From positions 1 through 62,273 of the forward strand of contig JAJEFB010000017.1 of NCBI GenBank assembly GCA_022820665.1: a DNA stretch of 62,273 bases. Direction: 5' to 3'. The position numbers were made by a program, and so were the translations under genes. The notes beneath the pieces were generated by a model. That model was not told the origin of the DNA. It saw only the letters and a list, made by a program, of their open reading frames with translations, and searched no databases. This stretch comes from Anaerolineae bacterium (lineage in GTDB: Bacteria > Chloroflexota > Anaerolineae > Aggregatilineales > Phototrophicaceae). Of the stretch, positions 25,483 through 33,604 are shown in pieces; positions within the stretch are counted from its first letter, which is position 1, and each line of letters opens with the position of its first letter.

Positions 25483-26082
25483 ATGAAGAATGGAAGCAAG
25501 GTCAAGCAGAAGCCCTCTCATACATACCGCATCGAGACCAAGCTGCCGATGGATCTGGCGATGGAACTCATAAACGATAGCCTGAAAAACCAATTGTCCT
25601 TTCTTAGACTGGGTCATCACTATCGTATCTCCAGCGAGGAATTGCATGATACGATTTACTTTGAGATCCTGGTGAATACCTATACTTGGCGATCAAAAAA
25701 AATCATCACGGGTACTATTCGGGAGCGGGACAAACTGATCACGCTTATCGAGTGCGATGTCCGCAATCCCGGTCCCTTCGATTCTGTATTCACGCGCTAT
25801 ATGCTAGCGCTCTATTTCGCGAGCCTGTTGAGCTTTGTAATTGGTGTAATCGTCTTCTGGCAATTGACCCTGATCTGGATCGGTATCACGCTCCTCTTCA
25901 GATTCCTGCTCTTGTTGGGCAACAGAATCTTCGAGAAAGATCCAGACATTGAGCGCATAGCAAAGGCGGTTGAGCCGCACGAAGTTCATCGCAATCTGAT
26001 TGAACGACGCGAGCAAGCGCAGAATGAGCAGTCGGCGAATCTATATCAGCCCAGCTGCTCTGCCAAGGAAAAAATGCAGTGA
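25483..26082 (+). CDS. unknown protein with two membrane helices
   Basis: 199 aa. AAAGGA lies just before the ATG. A soluble N-terminal domain of ~105 residues (YRIETKLPMDLAMELINDSL, HDTIYFEILVNTYTWRSKKI, TGTIRERDKLITLIEC) is followed by two helices, ALYFASLLSFVIGVIVFWQL and LIWIGITLLFRFLLLL (~107-145), and a charged helical tail. The N-terminal part looks like a small alpha/beta ligand or START-like fold, but I do not recognise a family. It is divergent from the GT4 gene, with 87 bp between the starts. Confidence 0.75.
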   Translation: MKNGSKVKQKPSHTYRIETKLPMDLAMELINDSLKNQLSFLRLGHHYRISSEELHDTIYFEILVNTYTWRSKKIITGTIRERDKLITLIECDVRNPGPFDSVFTRYMLALYFASLLSFVIGVIVFWQLTLIWIGITLLFRFLLLLGNRIFEKDPDIERIAKAVEPHEVHRNLIERREQAQNEQSANLYQPSCSAKEKMQ

Positions 26083-26106
26083 AATCACCGCAAAATGATG
26101 AACAAG

Positions 26107-26400
26107 CTATTGTGGATACCCCAGCGCGTCTATGGCTTCCGCGGCGGCAAAATCCTTCGCTGACAGCTTGTTGCCGGCGTCATGCGTGGTGAAGGAGACC
26201 GTCACGCGCCGCCAGCCAATGCTCATGTCGGGATGATGGTTCAATCCCTCCGCGATCACGCCCACCGTCGAGGCAAAAGCCAAGCCCGCCAGGTAACTGT
26301 CAAACTTGAAGGTCTTCACCAAGACCTCGCCATCGCGAGACCAGTCTTGCAGCGCCGCCAATCTCTCGTCGATTTGGGCATCGCTCAAGGCAGTTGTCAT
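26107..26400 (-). CDS. 4a-hydroxytetrahydrobiopterin dehydratase (pterin carbinolamine dehydratase)
   Basis: 97 aa from ATG 26400 (GGGAG upstream), the normal length. The active-site motif is clear: EGLNHHPDMSIGWRRVTVSF, followed by TTHDAGNKLSAKDFAAA with the third conserved His and Asp. It dehydrates 4a-hydroxytetrahydrobiopterin to quinonoid dihydropterin after aromatic hydroxylation. No phenylalanine hydroxylase is nearby. In many bacteria the protein also serves molybdopterin or other pterin metabolism. Confidence 0.93.
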   Translation of the reverse strand: MTTALSDAQIDERLAALQDWSRDGEVLVKTFKFDSYLAGLAFASTVGVIAEGLNHHPDMSIGWRRVTVSFTTHDAGNKLSAKDFAAAEAIDALGYPQ

Positions 26401-26521
26401 GCTCAATTCTCCCTCGCTCGTTTTTATCGGAGCCAATCGCAGACATTATAAGACAGATACGCGCGAATGGTCAGTTCGATTCGTCACCGTGGGGCGCGGT
26501 GACTTTGGGGCATGCTCAAAA

Positions 26522-27331
26522 TCACAGCGCGCAAGTACAACATCCGCATCCGTCAGCCGCCTTTGCAGTTGGCTGGTAACCGTCGATGCCGAAGCGCAAC
26601 CCGGCCGCGCGCGCCAGTCCTTCCAATTGCTCCGCCAGGAAGGGACCCGGGCATATCGTCGCCGGATTGAACTGCTGGTGCCCGGCCAGATGCGAGGGAC
26701 TCAGCAACTCAACCAGCCAGCGAATCAGACGCAGCGCCGCATCCAACTGGTCTTTTGAGGGCGCCGCAAAGCGAAAATCGCCCAAGAGACAGATGCCGGC
26801 GCTACCCGTGTTGAATCCGGCGGTATGCGCGCCACGCGCGGTCAAGTCGCGCCCTTCATAGATTGTGCCGTCTTTGTCCACCATGAAATGGTAGCCCACG
26901 TCCGCCCAGCCGCGATCATCGCGATGCAAGCGCTGTATTTCGGACAGTGTCGCCAGCCCGTCAGCCTCATAAACTGCGCTGTGGTGGATCACCAGGGTCT
27001 GATAGCTCTCGCGCAGCGAGGCGGGATACACGTACCAGCCATAAGGGTTGCTGCCTTTCCTGTACAAGCCATTTTCATTGCGGGCGCTATGATCCACAGG
27101 CAGGGCGCCCCACTCGTTCCGACTGACGATCCCGGGTCGGTTATCGTCCGGCTGCAATTCAGGCGAAGCCCCGTCGTTCGGCAGAATAACGATCTGCGGC
27201 CGCGACGCCCTCAGCCCGGCGACCAACGCGCCCGCCGCCATAGCGCCTCCCGCCGCGCCAATCGCCGCCATGCGCTGCAGGAATCGACGCCGGGACAGCT
27301 TCCTAACTGATGTATGCGGGCCTTTTCTCAA
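26522..27331 (-). CDS. N-acetylmuramoyl-L-alanine amidase (PGRP/amidase_2) with Tat-type signal
   Basis: 269 aa from a TTG at 27331, chosen because a perfect TATAAT at 27371-27366 lies inside any longer frame. The N-terminus carries a twin-arginine-type signal, SRRRFLQRMAAIGAAGGAM followed by Ala-rich hydrophobic residues. The amidase domain follows: IVSRNEWGA, YQTLVIHHSAVYEAD (zinc His), DVGYHFMVDKDGTIYEGR, GAHTAGFNTGSAGICLLGDF and AGHQQFNPATICPG with the last zinc ligands. It cleaves the bond between MurNAc and L-Ala of peptidoglycan outside the membrane. Unusual: the last residues are GCGCCTCAL, four Cys in a seven-residue stretch. Confidence 0.88.
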   Translation of the reverse strand: MRKGPHTSVRKLSRRRFLQRMAAIGAAGGAMAAGALVAGLRASRPQIVILPNDGASPELQPDDNRPGIVSRNEWGALPVDHSARNENGLYRKGSNPYGWYVYPASLRESYQTLVIHHSAVYEADGLATLSEIQRLHRDDRGWADVGYHFMVDKDGTIYEGRDLTARGAHTAGFNTGSAGICLLGDFRFAAPSKDQLDAALRLIRWLVELLSPSHLAGHQQFNPATICPGPFLAEQLEGLARAAGLRFGIDGYQPTAKAADGCGCCTCAL

Positions 27332-27365
27332 GTTTCCAGTCCATTGCTCAATAGGGTCTTGCGCG

Positions 27366-27371
27366 ATTATA
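27366..27371 (-). promoter_or_regulatory. -10 element (TATAAT) of the amidase gene
   Basis: Minus-strand TATAAT, ~35 bp upstream of the TTG start. No strong -35. It overlaps, back to back, the promoter zone of tmk. Confidence 0.45.
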
Positions 27372-27399
27372 CAGCCTCCCGGCGGTTTCGCCTCGCCGC

Positions 27400-27428
27400 T
27401 TGTCAGCCATGCCAGCGGCGGGTATGCT
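27400..27428 (+). promoter_or_regulatory. sigma70-type promoter of tmk
   Basis: TTGTCA (27400-27405), 17-bp spacer, TATGCT (27423-27428). The predicted start is ~25 nt before the tmk start codon, with AAGGG at 27446-27450 as ribosome site. Confidence 0.55.
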
Positions 27429-27460
27429 ATTGGCGCGACCGAGACAAGGGATAGCGGCAT

Positions 27461-28114
27461 GTGATGGCGGATGACAACTTCTTTTTCGTGATTGAAGGTA
27501 TGGATGGCGCTGGCAAAACCAGCATCGCCCGCTACCTGCACGACGCGCTGAAGCCAGCGCATGGCGATGCTGTTACGCTCACTTACGAGCCGCATAATCC
27601 ATCCGCCGCCGGCGAGCATATCCGCGATGTTCTGGCGCAACGCAAGAAGGTAAGCCCGCTTTCGCTCGCCTATGCCTTCGCCCACAATCGGGTTGATCAT
27701 CTCGACAATGTTATCTACCCCGGGCTCGCGGCGGGTGACAGGTCTATCGTCATCTGCGACCGTTATGTGCTGTCTTCGCTGGTCTATCAGTCTACTGGCG
27801 GATTAAGTATGGAAGATATTGAATGTCTGAATCGTTGGGCGCGTCCGCCCGACCTGACAATCTATCTCAAAGTCAGTCCGCATAATTGCTATGCCCGCCT
27901 GCGCAACCGACCAAGCGACAGAGAGCTCTTCGAGCGCAATATGGTGGAACGCGCCGAAAAATATCTAGCTGGCATCGCACTGCTGCGCGAAAAGGGCAAT
28001 CGGATTATCGAGGTCGATGCCAACCCATCCTTTTCTGAAGTATCCGACAAGGTTTTGTCCGCGCTAAAGTCACAAGGACCCGACTGGCTGCGCATACAAC
28101 CGCCCCTTTTTTAA
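27461..28114 (+). CDS. tmk: thymidylate kinase
   Basis: 217 aa from GTG 27461 (an ATG directly follows). P-loop EGMDGAGKTS (~12-21), the DR[YH] motif IVICDRYVLSSLVYQ (~103), and a conserved LNRWARPPDLTIYL region. The LID region RLRNRPSDRELFERN contains Arg residues. It phosphorylates dTMP to dTDP for DNA synthesis in the cytosol. The TYEPHN stretch replaces the usual REPGGT, so it belongs to a divergent branch and a related deoxynucleotide kinase cannot be excluded. Divergent from the amidase gene across an overlapping promoter zone. Confidence 0.85.
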   Translation: MMADDNFFFVIEGMDGAGKTSIARYLHDALKPAHGDAVTLTYEPHNPSAAGEHIRDVLAQRKKVSPLSLAYAFAHNRVDHLDNVIYPGLAAGDRSIVICDRYVLSSLVYQSTGGLSMEDIECLNRWARPPDLTIYLKVSPHNCYARLRNRPSDRELFERNMVERAEKYLAGIALLREKGNRIIEVDANPSFSEVSDKVLSALKSQGPDWLRIQPPLF

Positions 28115-28119
28115 TAGAC

Positions 28120-28139
28120 CTCCTTGCTCATGCGAGGAG
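28120..28139 (+). terminator. hairpin after tmk
   Basis: CTCCTTGC-tcat-GCGAGGAG, an 8-bp stem with one G-T pair, begins 5 nt after the tmk stop and is followed by a T-containing cgctttgctatttt. Weak to moderate terminator candidate. Confidence 0.45.
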
Positions 28140-28219
28140 CGCTTTGCTATTTTGCGAGAGCGCGGTAGACCTTGTCGCCGCCGAAGGTCAGTGTCTACGC
28201 GACTGCCGAGCGGCTGTTG
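28140..28219. repeat. composite dispersed repeat (GTCAGTGTCTACGCGAC and CCGAGCGGCTGTT)
   Basis: gcgagagcgcggtagaccttgtcgccg, then gtcagtgtctacgcgac, then ccgagcggctgttgt. Most of this reappears at 49872-49922 (gcgcgagagaccttttcgccg ... ccgagcggctgtta) without the central core, so the core may move independently. Confidence 0.6.
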
Positions 28220-28324
28220 TTATATTGACAGTATGTGTCGGGCGCCCTACCCGATCGCCCCCTGTCGTCCGCGCGTTTCACCACTCCCTTTTTCCAGCAA
28301 TCGAAAAATAGGGAAAATTTGCGC

Positions 28325-28353
28325 TTGACACCAGAACTGATGTTCTGTATACT
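28325..28353 (+). promoter_or_regulatory. consensus promoter with SOS/LexA-like operator in its spacer
   Basis: Perfect -35 TTGACA (28325-28330), exact 17-bp spacer and TATACT (28348-28353). The spacer holds CAGAAC-TGAT-GTTCTG (28332-28347), a perfect inverted repeat matching the Gram-positive LexA half-sites GAAC-N4-GTTC. A repressor bound there would block the promoter completely. The ATG begins 6 nt after the -10, so the mRNA should be leaderless. The downstream gene is a putative DNA-modification/repair radical SAM protein. Confidence 0.75.
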
Positions 28354-28359
28354 GTCATC

Positions 28360-29523
28360 ATGGCTGGAAGAACTGCTCACCAAACCCTGACAAAGCTCTC
28401 GCAAATGGGCGATGTCACCTTGCATGAACCCGCGGGTGATCGCCCCCATGCCGAGCGCGTCCGTAAAGCGCGCAAGCAGGAATTCAACCTGGGCGGCTGC
28501 ATCGCCAACCTCAGCACGCCCAAAGGACCAAAGCCCGTGCTCAAAAGCATGATGACTACCGCTTGCGAGCGCAATTGCAACTATTGCGTTTTCCGCGCTG
28601 GGCGGGCAAAAACAAAGCGAGTCACGTTCTCGCCCGATGAAATGGCATCGGCTTTTGAGAACCTGGAACATGCCGGCAAGGTCGACGGTTTGTTTCTGTC
28701 TTCCGGCATCATCAAGGGCTCCGTCGCCACGCAGGATAAGATCATTGATACGGCTGACATAATTCGCAACAAGCAACGTTATGGCGGTTACATCCACCTC
28801 AAGATTATGCCGGGCATCGAATACGATCAACTTTATCGTTCCATGCAATTGGCGGACCGCGTCTCGGTCAACCTGGAAGCGCCGACCAGCGCCCGATTGG
28901 CGGACCTGGCGCCCAAGAAAGTCTTCATTGAGGAATTGCTACAGATGCTGCAGTGGGCACAGCGGATCCGAACAGAAAATCCGCATGAGAAGCTGGCTAG
29001 CAGTGTAACCCAGTTTGTGGTCGGCGCTGTCGGCGATACCGACTTGGAACTGCTTTCCATGACGGACAAGCTTTACGATCAAGCGAAACTGGCGCGGGTT
29101 TATTATTCCGCCTTCGGTCCAGTGCCCGGGACGCCTTTCGAAAACCTGCCAGCGACCGAAGCCATCCGAGAGTTTCGCCTGTACCAATCCAGTTTTCTAT
29201 TGCGCGACTACACCTGGGATGTCGAAGAACTGCCCTTCCTGCGCGACGGCAACCTGCGCACAGATGTCGATCCCAAGCAAGCCTGGGCTGATGAACACCT
29301 GCTGCATCAACCCATCGAACTCATGCGCGCCGAGCGCGAGCAACTCATGCGGGTGCCGGGCATCGGCAAGGTCGGCGCGGAATCGATCATTCGCTCGCGC
29401 CGGCGCGGAAGACTAAGCGAACTCATCCATTTGAAGCAGATCGGCATCCGCGCGCCGGACAAACTGGCAAGGTATGTCTTGCTGGATGGCAAACAGCCAA
29501 TTCATCAACTCAAGCTTTTTTGA
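28360..29523 (+). CDS. radical SAM protein with C-terminal helix-hairpin-helix (putative DNA modification/repair)
   Basis: 387 aa. Cluster motif CxxxCxxC at C69, C73 and C76 (TTACERNCNYCVFR), followed by the radical SAM barrel (GLFLSSGIIKGS, YIHLKIMPGIEYDQL, RVSVNLEAPTS, SSVTQFVVGAVGDTD). The C-terminal HhH DNA-binding region is MRVPGIGKVGAESIIRSRRR (~330-350) plus LKQIGIRAPDKLARYVL. This combination is the family described as putative DNA modification/repair radical SAM protein, often next to a uracil-DNA-glycosylase-like partner; no such partner is seen here. No Shine-Dalgarno sequence precedes the ATG. The SOS-like operator supports induction by DNA damage, an inference from sequence. Confidence 0.88.
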   Translation: MAGRTAHQTLTKLSQMGDVTLHEPAGDRPHAERVRKARKQEFNLGGCIANLSTPKGPKPVLKSMMTTACERNCNYCVFRAGRAKTKRVTFSPDEMASAFENLEHAGKVDGLFLSSGIIKGSVATQDKIIDTADIIRNKQRYGGYIHLKIMPGIEYDQLYRSMQLADRVSVNLEAPTSARLADLAPKKVFIEELLQMLQWAQRIRTENPHEKLASSVTQFVVGAVGDTDLELLSMTDKLYDQAKLARVYYSAFGPVPGTPFENLPATEAIREFRLYQSSFLLRDYTWDVEELPFLRDGNLRTDVDPKQAWADEHLLHQPIELMRAEREQLMRVPGIGKVGAESIIRSRRRGRLSELIHLKQIGIRAPDKLARYVLLDGKQPIHQLKLF

Positions 29524-29588
29524 GCCCCGGATTCCCAGCGCTCGTCGTATCGCTCCCCGCCGCGCAGCTCCCGCCAAAATCAGAATCA

Positions 29589-29617
29589 TTGTCACCGATA
29601 CTCGTCTCGGCTAAGAT
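29589..29617 (+). promoter_or_regulatory. promoter of the first tandem binding-protein gene
   Basis: TTGTCA (29589-29594), exact 17-bp spacer, TAAGAT (29612-29617), ~46 bp before the ATG. Confidence 0.5.
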
Positions 29618-29663
29618 AGCTTCCCCAGCTATTTCTCTTTCATGAATCCCAAGGAGACTATGA

Positions 29664-31013
29664 ATGACAACGGTAATCAAATTGCTGGTCATATTGAGTC
29701 TGTTCGCTCCCCTGCGCGGCGCAATTGCCGCGCAAGACATTTTTCCGGAGGGAACGGCAATCAGCCTGTTGCAATGGCAGCATTTTGTGCCGCGTTACGA
29801 CGAGTGGTTTGACGCCTGGGCGCAAGCTTGGGGAGAAGCCAATAATGTTACAGTCAGCATTGATCGCGTCAACTTTGCGGAATTGCCGTCATCACTGGCT
29901 GCCGAGATTGACGCGGGCCAGGGACATACGATTATCGAACTGCCTTCTTCACCCGCTTCTTATATCCAAGGCTTGCACGACTTAAGCGACATCAACGAGC
30001 GAGCGCTGGCGATGTTTGGCGAGCGCCTCGATCACTGCGAAGCGATAACTTATCTCTCTTTTATCGATGTCTATTATGGATTCGCCGCTGGTTACTCCCT
30101 CAATCACGGCAATTATGACATCGCACTTTGGGCAGAGGCTGGCTATCCGCATGGTCCCAAGTCTTATGAGGACTTGCTCGAGGGCGGACGAGCGATCTTT
30201 CAAGCGACTGGCATCCCGGTCGGGATCGGCATCAGCCCGGAGATTGATAGCGAAATGGCGAATCGCGAGGTGATCTGGAGCTTTGGCGGGAGCGTTCAAG
30301 ACGAAAATGAGAATGTGGCGCTTAATAGCGCAGCCACTATTGCCGCGGTCGAATACCTAGCGCAATTGCAAAACGAAGCCATGACCGTTGAAGTCTTCGG
30401 CTGGACAGGCGCCAGCAATAACCAGGCGCTTATCGCCGGTGAAGCCAGCTTCATCCTCAATCCCGATTCGGCCTATCGCAGCCTGCAAAAAATCGACCCA
30501 GCCGCAGCCGCAAATATCGGCTTTACCCCGGCGCTCCCAGGACCAGCCGGAGCCTTCGGCGGCACTCATATTTTGATCAGCGTCATACCTACTTATGTCC
30601 AGGGTATTCAACTGCAAGCCGCCAAACAATTCATCCTCGACTTTACTGCCGATTACAGCGACGTGACTTATAACAGTGAATTGTTCAACCTGCCCTGCTT
30701 CCCAGCTACCGTCAAGGAACTCGATAGCTGGCTGGAAAAAGACCCCTTCGGTTCTGTCCCCGCCGACAAATTCGCGATCTTGAAAACAGCGATAGACCGC
30801 TCAGTGAATTTCGGTTATCCGGGTGTCAGCAGCCCGGCAATCGCGCAAGTCTACGCCGAACACATCATCCCGAATATGATCGCCCAGGTCGCGCTGGGGA
30901 AGAAGAGCGCCGAGGATGCCGTGGCGCAAGCCAGCGAACGCGTTGAAGAGATTTTCGCTTTTTGGCGCGCGCAAGGTTTGATCGGTGGCGGGGACCGGGA
31001 CAACGACGCCTAG
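29664..31013 (+). CDS. ABC transporter substrate-binding protein, tandem paralogue 1
   Basis: 449 aa. AAGGAG lies ~8 nt before the ATG. Signal peptide VIKLLVILSLFAPLRGAIA. The mature protein begins EGTAISLLQWQHFVPRYDEW and shows family-1 binding-protein features (AEIDAGQGHTIIELPSSPAS, YDIALWAEAGYPHGPKSYEDLLEGGRAIF-like hinge region, ATGIPVGIGISPE). It captures a solute for the permeases encoded at 33604-35495. By eye it is roughly two-thirds identical to the next gene, including VWSFGGSVQDENENV-type stretches, and has its own promoter, so the copies may differ in ligand or regulation. Confidence 0.9.
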   Translation: MTTVIKLLVILSLFAPLRGAIAAQDIFPEGTAISLLQWQHFVPRYDEWFDAWAQAWGEANNVTVSIDRVNFAELPSSLAAEIDAGQGHTIIELPSSPASYIQGLHDLSDINERALAMFGERLDHCEAITYLSFIDVYYGFAAGYSLNHGNYDIALWAEAGYPHGPKSYEDLLEGGRAIFQATGIPVGIGISPEIDSEMANREVIWSFGGSVQDENENVALNSAATIAAVEYLAQLQNEAMTVEVFGWTGASNNQALIAGEASFILNPDSAYRSLQKIDPAAAANIGFTPALPGPAGAFGGTHILISVIPTYVQGIQLQAAKQFILDFTADYSDVTYNSELFNLPCFPATVKELDSWLEKDPFGSVPADKFAILKTAIDRSVNFGYPGVSSPAIAQVYAEHIIPNMIAQVALGKKSAEDAVAQASERVEEIFAFWRAQGLIGGGDRDNDA

Positions 31014-31041
31014 CTCTTTAAGTTGCGAGGCGCAAGAATTA

Positions 31042-31070
31042 TTGCCAAGCGCCGAACTGTTGGCTAAAAT
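31042..31070 (+). promoter_or_regulatory. promoter of the second tandem binding-protein gene
   Basis: TTGCCA (31042-31047), exact 17-bp spacer, TAAAAT (31065-31070), ~62 bp before the ATG. Confidence 0.5.
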
Positions 31071-31132
31071 GAGCCTGTCTTAAAGCCTCCGGGCTTTCGC
31101 GCAATCCCTTACAAATATCAGGAGATATTTTG

Positions 31133-32467
31133 ATGAAACATCTGATCAGAACTCTAATGGTACTCGTTGTATTTGCTGCCCTAACGTTCTCCGCCGGCGC
31201 TCAAGGCGGGTACGCCGAGGGCACGGAAATCAGCTTGCTGCAATGGAGCCACTTCGTGCCGCGCTACGACGAATGGTTCGACGCCTATGCCGCGGAATGG
31301 GGCGAAGCCAATGGCGTTGGCGTGACGGTCGATCACGTCAACTTCACCGAAATATTCTCGACGCTTGCCGCCGAGATTGACGCTGGCGAGGGGCACAGCA
31401 TCGTTGAGGTCCTTTTCTCGCCAGCCAGCTTCATAGACGGATTGCATGACCTGGGCGATCTCAACGCCAAGGCGTCGGAGATGTTCGGCGAACGCGCCAG
31501 CACTTGTCAGGCGGCATCCTACTTGCCCGTCGTTGATACCTACTACGCTTATACGCACGGCTACGTGCCCGACCCGGGCGATTATGACATCGCGCTCTGG
31601 ACCGAAGCCGGCTACCCGGATGGTCCCAAGACTTATGACGACTTGCTCGAGGGCGGACGCGCGATCTTTGAAGCCACCGGCATACCAGTCGGTATCGGCA
31701 TGAGCCCCGAGTTGGACAGCCGCATGGCCAATCGCGCCGCCATTTGGAGCTTCGGCGGCAGCGTCCAAGACGAGAACGAAAATGTCGTGCTCAACAGCGA
31801 AGAAACTATCGCCGCGGTCAAATACCTGGCGCAACTGCAGAACGAAGCCATGACCGATGAGGTCTTCGGCTGGACCGCCGCCAGCAACAATCAAGCGCTG
31901 ATCGCGGGCGAAGTCAGCTATATCCTCAATTCCAACTCGGCTTATCGCAGCTTGCAGAAAATCGATGAGGCGGCGGCGGCCAACATCGGTTTCACCAGCG
32001 CTCTCGAGGGACCGGCCGGCGCCTACGCATCCTCGCACGTTTGGCAGATCTATGTCATTCCCGAATATGTTGAAGGCGACGAGCTGGCAGCCGCCAAGCA
32101 ATTTATCCTCGACCACAGCGCCAATTACAGCGACGTGACCTACTACAGCGAACTCTACAACTTCCCCTGCCACGCCAGCACCGTTCCCGAGCTTGACGGC
32201 TGGCTGGAAGAGGATCCCTGGGGTTCGCAGCCGCCGAACAAATTCGAAGTTTTGAAGACGGTCAACGATTGGTCCGTGCATCTCGGCTTCCCGGGGGTCA
32301 CGAACCCCGCCATCAGCCAGGTCTTCGCAGAAAGCATCATTCCCAATATGGTGGCTCAGGTCGCTCTGGGTGAAATGAACGCGGAAGACGCCGTTGCGCA
32401 AGCCCATGAGCGCATTGAAGAGATCTTTGCGGATTGGCGCGCCAGGGGCATGGTCGGCGGCGGCTAG
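31133..32467 (+). CDS. ABC transporter substrate-binding protein, tandem paralogue 2
   Basis: 444 aa from ATG 31133 (AGGAG eight nt upstream; TTG one codon earlier). Signal peptide IRTLMVLVVFAALTFSAGA. Same architecture as paralogue 1 (EISLLQWSHFVPRYDEWFDA, TGIPVGIGMSPELDSRMANR, SNNQALIAGEVSYIL, HIIPNMVAQVALG-like C-terminus). Closest to the transporter core genes, so it is probably the main receptor; the preceding paralogue may be a specialised copy. Ligand probably a sugar or sugar-phosphate by family, not provable here. Confidence 0.9.
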   Translation: MKHLIRTLMVLVVFAALTFSAGAQGGYAEGTEISLLQWSHFVPRYDEWFDAYAAEWGEANGVGVTVDHVNFTEIFSTLAAEIDAGEGHSIVEVLFSPASFIDGLHDLGDLNAKASEMFGERASTCQAASYLPVVDTYYAYTHGYVPDPGDYDIALWTEAGYPDGPKTYDDLLEGGRAIFEATGIPVGIGMSPELDSRMANRAAIWSFGGSVQDENENVVLNSEETIAAVKYLAQLQNEAMTDEVFGWTAASNNQALIAGEVSYILNSNSAYRSLQKIDEAAAANIGFTSALEGPAGAYASSHVWQIYVIPEYVEGDELAAAKQFILDHSANYSDVTYYSELYNFPCHASTVPELDGWLEEDPWGSQPPNKFEVLKTVNDWSVHLGFPGVTNPAISQVFAESIIPNMVAQVALGEMNAEDAVAQAHERIEEIFADWRARGMVGGG

Positions 32468-32506
32468 TCGTCGCTTGCCTCCTCTCCACACCTTGACAAA
32501 CCTGTA

Positions 32507-32531
32507 GGGGCGGCTCGCTGAGCCGCCCGCT
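32507..32531. repeat. hairpin between binding protein and ATPase genes
   Basis: gggcggctcgctgagccgccc: two 8-9-bp arms closing a short loop, preceded by tgtagg. It resembles the dispersed gggcgagccggcggctcgccc palindromes. Located where many ABC operons use a hairpin to protect the upstream binding-protein mRNA and reduce downstream expression. Confidence 0.6.
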
Positions 32532-32551
32532 ACTTCGATATAGGGTTTGCC

Positions 32552-33604
32552 ATGAGCCTGGTTGAACTGCAGGGCATAAAAAAGTTTTTCGACAATGTCC
32601 GCGCCGTCGACGGCATTGAGTTGGAAATCGAAGACGGCGAGTTCCTGGTCATTTTGGGTCCCTCGGGCTGTGGCAAAACTACGCTGATGCGCATGATCGC
32701 CGGGCTGGAAAAACCGACCGCCGGGCAAATCTTCATCGGGGGCGAAGACGTTACAGCGCTGCCGCCACGCAAGCGCGGCGTTTCCATGGTCTTCCAGAGT
32801 TACGCGCTTTACCCGCATATGAACGTCTTCAACAACATCGCCTTCCCCCTGAAGGCGCAAAGCCGAGAGAAAAAATACGACAAGCGCGCCATACGGGACA
32901 AGGTCGAAAACACGGCGCGGCTGTTGGAGATCGATATGCTGCTCGACCGTCGGCCGCGCCAGCTTTCGGGCGGTCAGCGACAACGCGTGGCTATCGCGCG
33001 GGCCATGGTCACACAGCCGGCGGTGCTGCTGCTGGACGAACCACTCTCCAACCTCGACGCCAAACTGCGCGCCAACGCCCGCGACGAACTGAAGGAATTC
33101 CAGCGCTCATCAAACATTACCGCCGTATTCGTCACCCACGACCAGATAGAGGCAATGGGACTGGGCGACCGAATCGTGGTCATGTCGCAGGGAAAAATCC
33201 AACAGATCGGCACACCGCAATTCATCTACGATGACCCGGCCAACGAGTTCGTCGCGACCTTCCTTGGTTCTCCCAGCATGAATATCCTGCGAAGCGAAGT
33301 CTTCAGTTTCGGTTTTCGACCGGAAAACTTCCTGCCCAAGACCCTCGCCGACAATCCGGAGAACTCGCGTATTTTTCACTACTACATCAAGCGCGTCGAA
33401 TATCTCGGATCCGACCGGCTGCTCTATGGTTATGTCCATGGTCACGACAATGAACTGACGCTGGCGAAAGTACCTTCGAACGTGCGCGTCGCGCTGGATG
33501 TTGACTGCGACTACGAATTCGCCGTGCACAACAGCGACATCAAATTCTTCGACAGGCAAAGCGGCCAGCGCATTGAACAGCAGAACCTGCAAGGGGTCGT
33601 CTGA
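32552..33604 (+). CDS. ABC transporter ATP-binding protein (MalK/UgpC type)
   Basis: 350 aa. Walker A GPSGCGKTT (~36-44), Q-loop VFQSYALYPHM, signature LSGGQRQRVAIARA (~136-149), Walker B VLLLDEPLSNLDAKLR (~157-172) and switch His in FVTHDQIEAM. A C-terminal TOBE-like region (~245-335) is shorter and more divergent than in canonical MalK: FSFGFRPENFLP matches the FGIRPE-type motif. It drives sugar import through the two permeases encoded next (stop and start overlap). As the only such ATPase in the window it could also serve the ATPase-less importer at 9976-13359. Confidence 0.93.
   Translation: MSLVELQGIKKFFDNVRAVDGIELEIEDGEFLVILGPSGCGKTTLMRMIAGLEKPTAGQIFIGGEDVTALPPRKRGVSMVFQSYALYPHMNVFNNIAFPLKAQSREKKYDKRAIRDKVENTARLLEIDMLLDRRPRQLSGGQRQRVAIARAMVTQPAVLLLDEPLSNLDAKLRANARDELKEFQRSSNITAVFVTHDQIEAMGLGDRIVVMSQGKIQQIGTPQFIYDDPANEFVATFLGSPSMNILRSEVFSFGFRPENFLPKTLADNPENSRIFHYYIKRVEYLGSDRLLYGYVHGHDNELTLAKVPSNVRVALDVDCDYEFAVHNSDIKFFDRQSGQRIEQQNLQGVV

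Noticed and set aside
27332..27700. N-terminal extension of the amidase overlapping tmk
   Set aside because: It would place the TATAAT promoter inside the gene and overlap the divergent tmk gene; the Tat-type signal then would be far from the N-terminus.
31181..32983. 600-codon open frame on the minus strand
   Set aside because: Antisense to a clear binding-protein gene and the start of the ATPase gene; the frame is open because of GC-rich codon bias and shows no protein-like motif.
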